From an uncultured bacterium (GTDB taxonomy: Bacteria; Chloroflexota; Anaerolineae; JACIWP01): 6,873 nucleotides of DNA. Of this stretch, positions 1-5,149 are shown piece after piece (positions within the stretch are counted from its first letter, which is position 1; every line of letters begins with the position of its first letter). The position numbers and the translations under genes are program-made. The notes under the pieces are model-generated. The model was not told the origin of the DNA. It did not search any database and saw nothing but the letters and a program-made list of their open reading frames with translations. The DNA is taken from positions 1 to 6,873 of the forward strand of contig CAIQJD010000629.1 of the NCBI GenBank assembly GCA_903872005.1. The letters run 5' to 3'.

Positions 1-2376
1 ACCGAGCGCAAGCAGGCGGATACGCAGCTCCGCGAGACGGCGCAGAGCCTGCAACTCGCCATTGACGCGGCGGATATCGGCATCTGGAGATGGAACCTGG
101 CGGATAATCGGCTGGATTGGGATGAACGCCTGCGCGCCTGGTATGAAGTCCCCGAAGACGTGCATCAGACCGGCCTGTACTACGAATTCTGGCGCTTGCG
201 CGTGCATCCGGACGACTTGGAGCGGGCCGAAAGCCGGCTGCAGCAATCACTCCTTGAGGGCCGCGCCGGGGGAGATGAGTTTCGGATCCTGCTGCCCGAC
301 GGCCGGCTACGCTACATCCATGCGGCCTGGGCCGTTGAGCAAGACAGCCAGGGCAAGCCGCTCTGGATGATGGGCATTAACCGCGATATTACGGCGCAAC
401 GGGAGATGGAAGAGAATCTGCGCGCCGCCAAGCACGCTGCCGACGCCGCCAATGTGGCGAAGGGCGATTTTCTCGCCACCATGAGCCACGAGCTACGCAG
501 TCCCCTGAATGCGATCATCGGCATGAACGGGCTGCTGCTAGATACCAACCTGGACGCCCGCCAGCACGAGTATGCGGAGATCGGACTCCGCAGCGGCGAA
601 ATCCTGCTCTCTCTGATCAACGATATCCTGGACTTCTCCAAGATAGACGCCGGCAAGCTGGATCTGGAAGAGCAGCCCTTCGCGCTCTTCCATTGTCTGG
701 AGAATGCGTGCGAGTTGGTGCGGGTGAGGGCCGCCGATAAGGGCGTCACCGTGGCCTACGAGATCGCCCGGGGCACGCCGCATGGCTTCATCGGCGATGT
801 GATGCGCTTGCAACAGATGGTAGTCAACCTGTTGAGCAATGCCGTGAAGTTCACCGAGCACGGGCGCGTGATGGTGCGGGTGAATGCCACGCCGGCCGGC
901 GAGCGGCAGGAACTGCACGTTGCGGTGTCCGACACCGGCATCGGCATGACCCTCGGACAGATGGCGAAGCTGTTCCAGCCCTTCACGCAGGCCGATAGCT
1001 CGACTAGCCGGCGCTATGGCGGCACCGGCCTGGGGCTGAGCATCACGCAGAAACTGGCGCAGATGATGGGGGGCCGCATCTGGGTCGAGAGTGAAGCCGG
1101 GCGCGGTTCGACGTTCCATTTCACAGTGCAGCTCAAGGTCGCGCCGGTTCCGGCCGGCAGCCGGCCGGCGCAAGATGAGTTCGCCGCCAAACACCTGCTG
1201 ATGGTGGGGTCGCCGACGGCCGAACAAGACAACATGACGCACTGGGCCGAGTCCTGGGGCGCGCGGGTCAGCCTGGCGGCCCACGTGGAAGAAGCGTTGG
1301 CGATCCTGGCCGCCGACCCCCTGGACGTCATCGTCGTGGACACGAGCATGCCGCCTGCCGACGAGAGCCGGCTGGCGACGGCGCTGGGCCGCCAACAGCC
1401 GGCCGCGCCGGCCCTGGTGCTGATTGGTGACGCAAACGACGCCAGCAGACGGGCATCCTGTTGGGAAGCATTGGACGCGCGCCGGCTGACCCGGCCGCTC
1501 CTGGCGTCGCAGATGCATGACGCCCTGGCCGATGTGTTCAGTCACACGCTGCATACGATGACCGGCCGGCTGCTGGGGTTGCCCGAATTGAGCCAGTTGG
1601 CGGTCCGCCGGCCGCTACGCATTCTCCTGGCCGAAGATAATCCTGTGAACCAGAAGGTGGCCCGGTATCAGTTGGAGCGCATGGGCTACCGCGCCGATGT
1701 GGCCGCCAACGGCCTGGAAGCCATCCAATCACTCGAACGCCAGCGCTACGACGTCATCTTGATGGATGTGCAGATGCCCGACATGGACGGCGTGGATGCG
1801 GCGGCGCTCAGACGCGACCGCTATACGCCGGCCGGCCGGCCGCGCATCATTGCCATGACGGCCCATGCGATGAAGGGCGACCGCGAGCGGTTCCTGGCCG
1901 CGGGCATGGATGACTATATTTCCAAACCGGTGCGGCCACAGGAACTGGCCCGGGCGCTGATGGCAACGGAGCCGCGCCGGGCCGCGCCGCCGGCAGTGGC
2001 CGCGCCGGCGGCCGCCGAACCGCTCGGCCCGGCGCTGGATGCGGCCGGCGTGGCCGCCCTCCAGGAGTTGCTGGACATGGGGCGGGCGCAGGCGGTGGCC
2101 GAAATCGGCGGGTTGCTGGTAGAATCGGGCCGGCCGCTTCTGAAGGCGATGCGAGAAGCCCTGGCCTGCGGGGACCTGAAAACACTCAAAAACGGCGCGC
2201 ACACGCTGAAATCGGCCAGCGCCAATGCGGCGGCGCTGCGCCTCTCGACGCTGTGCAAGGAGCTGGAGCTGCTGGCCGCCGGCGGCCAACTGGCCGAGGT
2301 GAAGCCGAAGCTGGCCGACGTAGAAGCCGAGTTCGGTCGCGTGCAGGCCGAGATCACCAGCGCCGCCGCCGGCTGA
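1..2376 (+). CDS. Hybrid sensor histidine kinase (PAS-HisKA-HATPase-pseudoREC-REC-Hpt), 5' end missing
   Basis: This is a multi-step phosphorelay kinase that senses a signal through PAS domains and passes phosphate His-Asp-His to an unseen response regulator. The frame is open from base 1 to the TGA at 2374, giving 791 visible residues; the true start lies upstream. Residues 1-7 (TERKQAD) are the usual end of a preceding PAS/PAC unit. A PAS_3-like domain spans about 16-131, with [13 protein letters not shown] and RDIT. HisKA follows, with SHELRSPLN and phospho-acceptor His163 (487-489). The HATPase shows the N-box NLLSNAVKF (Asn280), G1 DTGIG (Asp311) and G2 GGTGLGL (from 341). A degenerate receiver covers about 397-514. 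A canonical receiver (539-655) has Glu545/Asp546, phospho-Asp589, Thr620 and Lys642. An Ala/Pro linker leads to an Hpt domain with AHTLKSAS and His734 (2200-2202). The architecture resembles BarA/EvgS-type kinases, but the signal and target are unknown. No membrane segment is visible, though one could lie upstream. Confidence 0.95.
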   Translation, partial: TERKQADTQLRETAQSLQLAIDAADIGIWRWNLADNRLDWDERLRAWYEVPEDVHQTGLYYEFWRLRVHPDDLERAESRLQQSLLEGRAGGDEFRILLPDGRLRYIHAAWAVEQDSQGKPLWMMGINRDITAQREMEENLRAAKHAADAANVAKGDFLATMSHELRSPLNAIIGMNGLLLDTNLDARQHEYAEIGLRSGEILLSLINDILDFSKIDAGKLDLEEQPFALFHCLENACELVRVRAADKGVTVAYEIARGTPHGFIGDVMRLQQMVVNLLSNAVKFTEHGRVMVRVNATPAGERQELHVAVSDTGIGMTLGQMAKLFQPFTQADSSTSRRYGGTGLGLSITQKLAQMMGGRIWVESEAGRGSTFHFTVQLKVAPVPAGSRPAQDEFAAKHLLMVGSPTAEQDNMTHWAESWGARVSLAAHVEEALAILAADPLDVIVVDTSMPPADESRLATALGRQQPAAPALVLIGDANDASRRASCWEALDARRLTRPLLASQMHDALADVFSHTLHTMTGRLLGLPELSQLAVRRPLRILLAEDNPVNQKVARYQLERMGYRADVAANGLEAIQSLERQRYDVILMDVQMPDMDGVDAAALRRDRYTPAGRPRIIAMTAHAMKGDRERFLAAGMDDYISKPVRPQELARALMATEPRRAAPPAVAAPAAAEPLGPALDAAGVAALQELLDMGRAQAVAEIGGLLVESGRPLLKAMREALACGDLKTLKNGAHTLKSASANAAALRLSTLCKELELLAAGGQLAEVKPKLADVEAEFGRVQAEITSAAAG
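1186..1545 (+). other. Degenerate (pseudo-) receiver domain inside the hybrid kinase
   Basis: This segment, residues about 396-515 of the visible protein, has the alternating hydrophobic pattern of a response-regulator receiver and keeps the putative phospho-Asp447 in VVDTSMP (1339-1341). The acidic pair that binds magnesium is absent: the first strand ends in MVGSP where the next receiver has LAEDNP. The conserved lysine of the SKP motif is replaced in LTRPL (Arg498, 1492-1494). By family knowledge a receiver lacking these residues is unlikely to accept phosphate normally and may be structural or regulatory. The domain call is confident; loss of activity is inferred. Confidence 0.75.
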
Positions 2377-2379
2377 CGG

Positions 2380-2412
2380 AGACCTCACAGGTCTTCAAGA
2401 CCTGTGAGGTCT
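2380..2412. repeat. Nested palindrome just after the kinase stop; likely REP-like element or 3'-end hairpin
   Basis: The 16-base arms 2380-2395 and 2397-2412 are perfect reverse complements around a single C, so a very stable hairpin can form 3 bases past the kinase stop codon. Each arm is itself a small inverted repeat: AGACCT-CAC-AGGTCT (2380-2394) and AGACCT-GTG-AGGTCT (2398-2412), joined by TCA. The unit can therefore fold as one long stem or as two short ones. No T-run follows, so it is not a classic intrinsic terminator. It may protect the mRNA end or be a dispersed repeat; I have the impression that similar palindromes recur in Chloroflexota intergenic DNA but could not check. Confidence 0.8.
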
Positions 2413-2442
2413 TAGTGCCAGCAGTCGGAGCGTCTCTCCGCG

Positions 2443-2479
2443 TCCCCCGCCTCCAGGCAGAACCCCTGGGAGCGGGGGA
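2443..2479. repeat. GC-rich imperfect hairpin
   Basis: The 8-base arms TCCCCCGC (2443-2450) and GCGGGGGA (2472-2479) are reverse complements. The stem can extend inward through CTCCAGG and CCTGGGAG with two single-base bulges, leaving a loop of about 7 bases. It is the second of three consecutive hairpins after the kinase gene. Its function is unknown; it may add to transcription termination or be part of a repeat cluster. Confidence 0.55.
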
Positions 2480-2486
2480 TTCCTGT

Positions 2487-2509
2487 AGCCGGCGTCGCGC
2501 CGGCTTTCT
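2487..2509 (+). terminator. Terminator-like hairpin (weak T-tract)
   Basis: AGCCGGCG (2487-2494) and CGCCGGCT (2498-2505) form a perfect 8-bp GC-rich stem with a TCG loop, followed by TTCT. The short T-rich tail makes this a possible weak intrinsic terminator for the kinase transcript, about 110 bases past its stop. The stem is built on the GCCGGC word that is common throughout the window, so it could also be a chance or repeat-derived structure. Confidence 0.45.
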
Positions 2510-2585
2510 GTCGCCGCCGGATGCCAATCCCATGCCGTTCTGTAACATCAAATGCGCGAAAAGCTTAAAAAAACGCTAATACTTA

Positions 2586-2614
2586 TTGACAAAAGCATAT
2601 TTTAGATGTATACT
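2586..2614 (+). promoter_or_regulatory. Strong SigA/sigma70-type promoter (P1)
   Basis: TTGACA (2586-2591) and TATACT (2609-2614) are separated by exactly 17 bases; the -35 is perfect and the -10 matches 5 of 6. The DNA just upstream (about 2561-2584) contains a run of seven A (2567-2573) and is AT-rich, which fits an UP element. Transcription would start near 2621 and enter the small ORF at 2661, or give a non-coding RNA of roughly 390 bases if it ends at the hairpin 2972-3007. Confidence 0.75.
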
Positions 2615-2631
2615 ATGCATTAGTAGCATGA

Positions 2632-2644
2632 GTAGTTGAACTAC
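2632..2644. promoter_or_regulatory. Dyad GTAGTTGAACTAC, candidate operator
   Basis: A perfect 6-bp inverted repeat (GTAGTT and AACTAC) with a central G lies 17 bases past the -10 box of P1, i.e. just downstream of the predicted transcription start and upstream of the small ORF. This is a usual place for a repressor site. Nothing in the window encodes an obvious cognate repressor. In AT-rich DNA a 13-bp dyad can arise by chance, so the call is tentative. Confidence 0.4.
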
Positions 2645-2660
2645 GATCATTTTAAGAGAT

Positions 2661-2942
2661 ATGATAACTATTAGTACCCTAAAGTTCTCTCTATCAGGTA
2701 ACGTCGCGTTCCATCTGGACTGCGTCTCGGCTGAGAAGCGCAACTTCGCGCGGCCTGATCGGTCAGCGCATCAGCCAGCGCCCATGGGCCTATCCCTTGC
2801 CGCCGGCGGGCCGAAGAATGCTGCTGCGCCGGACAAGACCCACGTCTTGGATGTCACCGACGGTGAGCTGGAGAGCAGCTTCATCGTGGTAGTGGATCCG
2901 CTCACAGCCGACGCCATACGCATCCAGCAGTTCTTACCATAG
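2661..2942 (+). CDS. Small hypothetical ORF, possibly a gene remnant
   Basis: This 93-codon ORF sits 40 bases downstream of the predicted start of P1 and ends (TAG) 29 bases before a strong hairpin, so its placement is gene-like. The ATG at 2661 has only AAGAGA one base upstream, which is too close for a good Shine-Dalgarno. The first third is AT-rich and unlike the genome. The last 40 or so codons are GC-rich, with about three quarters G/C at third positions, as in a real gene. The tail, with VLDVTDGELESSFIVVVDP, faintly recalls the last strands of the SnoaL-like domain at the end of SigJ/ECF41 sigma factors (DGRI..I..V.NPDKL), but the match is weak and may be chance. No transmembrane segment, signal peptide or catalytic motif was seen. 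It may be a real small protein, the fused ends of a decayed gene, or not coding. Confidence 0.35.
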   Translation: MITISTLKFSLSGNVAFHLDCVSAEKRNFARPDRSAHQPAPMGLSLAAGGPKNAAAPDKTHVLDVTDGELESSFIVVVDPLTADAIRIQQFLP

Positions 2943-2971
2943 TTCCCCCTGCTCGTTTCCATCCTCCCCGA

Positions 2972-3007
2972 TCATCACCCGCAGGAAATCCCTCCTGCGG
3001 GTGATGA
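2972..3007 (+). terminator. 15-bp perfect hairpin, terminator-like or dispersed repeat
   Basis: Arms 2972-2986 (TCATCACCCGCAGGA) and 2993-3007 are perfect reverse complements around the 6-base loop AATCCC. It begins 30 bases after the small ORF and 27 bases before the next -35 box, so it would insulate the two transcription units. The following bases (CTTTCCT) are only weakly T-rich. The AT-containing outer stem and perfect pairing also suit a repeat-family hairpin. Confidence 0.6.
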
Positions 3008-3033
3008 CTTTCCTGGGGCCGGCAAGAAACACA

Positions 3034-3062
3034 TTGACAATGCATCCCTTTTGACATATAAT
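3034..3062 (+). promoter_or_regulatory. Exact-consensus SigA promoter of the glycosyltransferase (P2)
   Basis: TTGACA (3034-3039), a 17-base spacer and TATAAT (3057-3062) match the sigma70/SigA consensus at all twelve positions. A second TTGACA (3051-3056) abuts the -10 box and repeats the -35 word 17 bases later. The predicted start is near 3069, giving a leader of about 43 bases before the ATG at 3112. Confidence 0.85.
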
Positions 3063-3083
3063 CCGCCTGGTTCAATTTTGTGG

Positions 3084-3111
3084 GGAGGGGCACTCGCGCG
3101 CTGAGTGCGAT
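3084..3111 (+). promoter_or_regulatory. Shine-Dalgarno separated from the ATG by a small hairpin
   Basis: A strong purine-rich GGAGGGG lies at 3084-3090, but the ATG is at 3112, a linear gap of 21 bases. Between them CACTC (3091-3095) and GAGTG (3103-3107) are complementary, with a GCGCGCT loop. Folding this stem would bring the Shine-Dalgarno within a few bases of the start. No other ATG, GTG or TTG in the frame lies between the Shine-Dalgarno and 3112, and the next in-frame ATG falls inside the first membrane segment, so 3112 remains the best start. Confidence 0.5.
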
Positions 3112-4791
3112 ATGACTACGCCACACATCGCCAGGTCCGCCGACGCCACGCGCCTCCTCCAATCGCTGTTACGTGAGAAGTTGAACTTCTTCCTCTGGCG
3201 CACCTCTTGGCTGGTCTTTTTGATGGCGCTGGCAATCCTGATGACGGCCGGCTTCCGCAATACCATCATCCGCGACGCCGGCGGCTACCTCTATATCGGC
3301 CAACAGGTCCTGCGCGGCATCCCACCCTACGTCAGCCTCTTCACCCACAAAGGGCCGGTGGCGCCGCTGCTGGTCGCGCTGAGCACCGCGCCGGCCAACC
3401 TGCTGGGTGTGACCGACATCGCTGCGGCGCGCTTCTGCTTTTGCCTGATCGGCGCGGCGGTCGTCGTCGCGCTCTATGAATTGTTGTTCCATTGGACGCA
3501 ATCGCGGCGCGCCAGCCTCATTGGCGCGTTTCTGCTCCTGGTATGCTACCCCTTCACCTTCGGGGCGACGGCCGGCCCAGAACCGAAGCTGCCGATGCTC
3601 CTCTTCGTCGTGCTGAGTCTGTATTTCACCAGCCGGCGCCGCTGGTTCTGGGCCGGCCTGTGCGGCAGCCTGGCTACGCTGACCTGGCAGCCTACGGTGA
3701 TCTACCCGGCGATCACTCTTCTCCTGGCGGCGCTCTGCGGCCGTCCTGAAGATGCGCTGGGCGATGGCGGCCGCGCTGCGGCATCCCCGGCGCGGCAATT
3801 CGCTCAGCGGTTGCGATCGGTTTGGGGCGGCCGGCTGTGGACGATGGGCGCCGTGCTGGCCGGCGGGCTGCTCCCCGTCGCGCTCATCGTCGCCTATTAC
3901 CTGGAGCGGGGCGCGTTCGACCGATTCCTGTATTGCTATCTCCTCTTTAACGTCACGGACCTGAACCGCGGCGCGCTGACATTTGTGGATCATATCCGCG
4001 TGCCGTTGCAGGTCACTATCCTGAACTATCGCGGCGCGCTGATTCCGATTGTGCTGGGTCTGGCCGGCATGATGGGCCTGTACATCCGGCGCATGCGGCG
4101 CTATCGCGCCTGGCGCGACGTATGGAATGATCCCTATGCGCCGGCGTTCTTCTCCTTCCCACTGCCGCTCCTCTGGTCGCTGCAAGACTTTCAGGGCGCG
4201 CCGGATTTCTACATTTTCCTGCCCTACGTCGCGCTGGGGTGCGCGCTGCTGGTCGAGAAAGGATTGCGCGCCATGCAGCGCCGCTATGCCTCAAAGCGCG
4301 TGGCCGCGGTGATCGCCCTGCACCTCCTCGTGGCGTTGTTGGGCGCCAGCGTCTATCAGAATCAGGCGTTGCTCGACGGCAAGCTGGCGCGTTACGAGGG
4401 CGCGGCCGAACGCATCCTACAGCGTTTCGGCGCTGATGTGCGCGTCCTGGCGCGCGGTCAACCCTACGTCCTGGCGCTGATGGAGAAGACCAGTCCCACG
4501 CCGCACATGAACGCCAACTACCTCTTCGACCTGGACATGCAGGACTTTCCCGGCGGCTACGCGGCCTGGCTGAAACAGATGGAAGCGTATGACCCGCAGA
4601 TCGTCACCATCGGCAAGTCCTCCGGCAAATATGCCAAAGATTTCAAGGCATGGCTGGCCGCCCATTATGTGGTACAGGTCTATTCCCCATGGACCATCTA
4701 CGTCAAGCCTGAGCTGTTAGATGCAGAGGAGCTGGCTTCCAAGACGGCCGGCTCCGCGCGCATGGCGGCTCAAGCGACTCCTTCCCAATGA
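3112..4791 (+). CDS. GT-C fold (GT39/ArnT-like) integral membrane glycosyltransferase
   Basis: This 559-residue protein looks like a polytopic transferase that moves a sugar from a polyprenyl-phosphate donor to an envelope acceptor on the outer face of the membrane. About ten hydrophobic segments are visible, for example near residues 31-48, 84-99, 107-125, 136-150, 160-172, 195-209, 245-263, 308-324, 365-382 and 396-413. The first extracytoplasmic loop has RDAGGYLY with Asp55, where GT39/PMT_2-type enzymes keep an acidic catalytic residue, then YVSLFTHKGP, resembling the HKPP motif of related bacterial proteins. GPEPKL (155-160) fits the acidic second-loop motif. A soluble C-terminal domain (about 425-559) ends the protein, as in ArnT-like enzymes. 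It has its own consensus promoter and co-directional neighbours, but no sugar-nucleotide or polyprenyl-sugar synthesis gene is adjacent, so donor and acceptor are unknown. The family is fairly sure; the exact substrate is not. Confidence 0.8.
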   Translation: MTTPHIARSADATRLLQSLLREKLNFFLWRTSWLVFLMALAILMTAGFRNTIIRDAGGYLYIGQQVLRGIPPYVSLFTHKGPVAPLLVALSTAPANLLGVTDIAAARFCFCLIGAAVVVALYELLFHWTQSRRASLIGAFLLLVCYPFTFGATAGPEPKLPMLLFVVLSLYFTSRRRWFWAGLCGSLATLTWQPTVIYPAITLLLAALCGRPEDALGDGGRAAASPARQFAQRLRSVWGGRLWTMGAVLAGGLLPVALIVAYYLERGAFDRFLYCYLLFNVTDLNRGALTFVDHIRVPLQVTILNYRGALIPIVLGLAGMMGLYIRRMRRYRAWRDVWNDPYAPAFFSFPLPLLWSLQDFQGAPDFYIFLPYVALGCALLVEKGLRAMQRRYASKRVAAVIALHLLVALLGASVYQNQALLDGKLARYEGAAERILQRFGADVRVLARGQPYVLALMEKTSPTPHMNANYLFDLDMQDFPGGYAAWLKQMEAYDPQIVTIGKSSGKYAKDFKAWLAAHYVVQVYSPWTIYVKPELLDAEELASKTAGSARMAAQATPSQ

Positions 4792-4795
4792 GAGG

Positions 4796-4824
4796 CGATG
4801 CGCCGGCTGTCCGGTGATGCATCG
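4796..4824 (+). terminator. Hairpin after the glycosyltransferase stop (weak terminator candidate)
   Basis: CGATGC (4796-4801) pairs with GCATCG (4819-4824), and inside it CCGG (4803-4806) can pair with CCGG (4811-4814) across a short loop, with an asymmetric bulge. It starts 5 bases past the TGA. No T-run follows, so it is not a standard intrinsic terminator; it may only stabilise the mRNA end. Confidence 0.35.
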
Positions 4825-4894
4825 AAGCTATCGCCACCTCGTCCCCCCGGCATGCTCCGTCGTCCATGCGGGCGCATCAGATGGAGCCAAGGCC

Positions 4895-5015
4895 ATTTCA
4901 AAGTCGTGCACGGGCGGTGCGTAGAGAATCAGGCAAAGGCGGGTGGGACCAGACCCTTTCTGAGACTCTGCGACCTCCGCGCCTCTACGGTGAGTCAATT
5001 CGCTGACTTTGAAAT
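4895..5015. repeat. 121-bp inverted-repeat element (MITE/REP-like candidate)
   Basis: Perfect 11-bp terminal inverted repeats ATTTCAAAGTC (4895-4905) and GACTTTGAAAT (5005-5015) bound the element. A second internal pair is CGTAGAG (4920-4926) and CTCTACG (4983-4989), and an outer pair GCCAAG (4886-4891) and CTTGGC (5031-5036) flanks it, so the whole can fold into a branched stem. Near the right end three 9-base units lie in tandem: GACTCTGCG, ACCTCCGCG and CCTCTACGG (4964-4990). I recall sequence of the CTCTGCG-CCTCTGCGG type as a dispersed intergenic repeat in several bacterial phyla, but cannot verify it here. There is no coding capacity and no clear target-site duplication. Confidence 0.6.
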
Positions 5016-5042
5016 CACCCTGAGAGGGAGCTTGGCGCGCGC

Positions 5043-5071
5043 TTGACCCGGGCGGCCGCCTGGCATATAAT
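5043..5071 (+). promoter_or_regulatory. SigA-type promoter of the FG-GAP gene (P3)
   Basis: TTGACC (5043-5048) and TATAAT (5066-5071) are 17 bases apart: the -10 is perfect and the -35 matches 5 of 6. The spacer holds a 10-bp perfect palindrome GGCGGCCGCC (5051-5060). Transcription would start near 5078, leaving about 72 bases of leader. Confidence 0.75.
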
Positions 5072-5132
5072 GGAATTGTCACATTTCTCCAATGGGCATG
5101 GGGTGCTCACATCTTCCATATTTTCTCGGTTT

Positions 5133-5141
5133 GAGGGAGGG
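5133..5141 (+). promoter_or_regulatory. Shine-Dalgarno for the FG-GAP gene
   Basis: GAGGGAGGG ends 8 bases before the ATG at 5150. This decides the start: the frame from 5150 opens directly with a signal peptide. Confidence 0.8.
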
Positions 5142-5149
5142 AAATATCC

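Larger units (their letters stand above)
2377..3111. other. Hairpin-rich, largely non-coding region between kinase and glycosyltransferase
   Basis: This 735-base gap holds, in order: a nested palindrome (2380-2412), two more GC-rich hairpins (2443-2479 and 2487-2505), an AT-rich island of about 150 bases (about 2545-2695) with a strong promoter and a 13-bp dyad, a 93-codon ORF of doubtful reality (2661-2942), a long perfect hairpin (2972-3007) and the promoter of the next gene. The AT-rich island stands out sharply from the GC-rich surroundings. No tRNA, rRNA or transposase coding was seen here. Confidence 0.8.
4792..5149. other. Intergenic region with repeat element and promoter P3
   Basis: This 358-base gap contains a weak hairpin right after the glycosyltransferase stop (4796-4824), an inverted-repeat element (4895-5015), promoter P3 (5043-5071), a leader of about 72 bases and a good Shine-Dalgarno (5133-5141). 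An 82-codon reading frame starting at 4798 runs straight through the repeat and has no recognisable protein features, so I treat the region as non-coding. Confidence 0.75.

Noticed and set aside
538..1554. 338-codon antisense ORF opposite the kinase
   Set aside because: Its product is dominated by His, Arg, Gln and Gly without domain motifs, as expected from reading a GC-rich gene backwards; the + strand holds clear kinase motifs throughout.
1729..2388. 219-codon antisense ORF opposite the receiver and Hpt domains
   Set aside because: It overlaps canonical receiver and Hpt coding on the + strand and has no recognisable feature of its own.
2253..2579. 108-codon + strand ORF overlapping the kinase end and the hairpin cluster
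   Set aside because: It begins out of frame inside the Hpt domain and reads through three intergenic hairpins; the product is Arg-rich with no domain.
3169..4185. 338-codon antisense ORF opposite the glycosyltransferase
   Set aside because: It is a highly charged, low-complexity shadow of a membrane-protein gene, with no ribosome-binding site or domain; the + strand reading has coherent membrane segments.
4798..5046. 82-codon ORF starting 6 bases after the glycosyltransferase stop
   Set aside because: Spacing looks operon-like, but it runs through the inverted-repeat element and into the P3 -35 box and has no protein features, so it is most likely non-coding.
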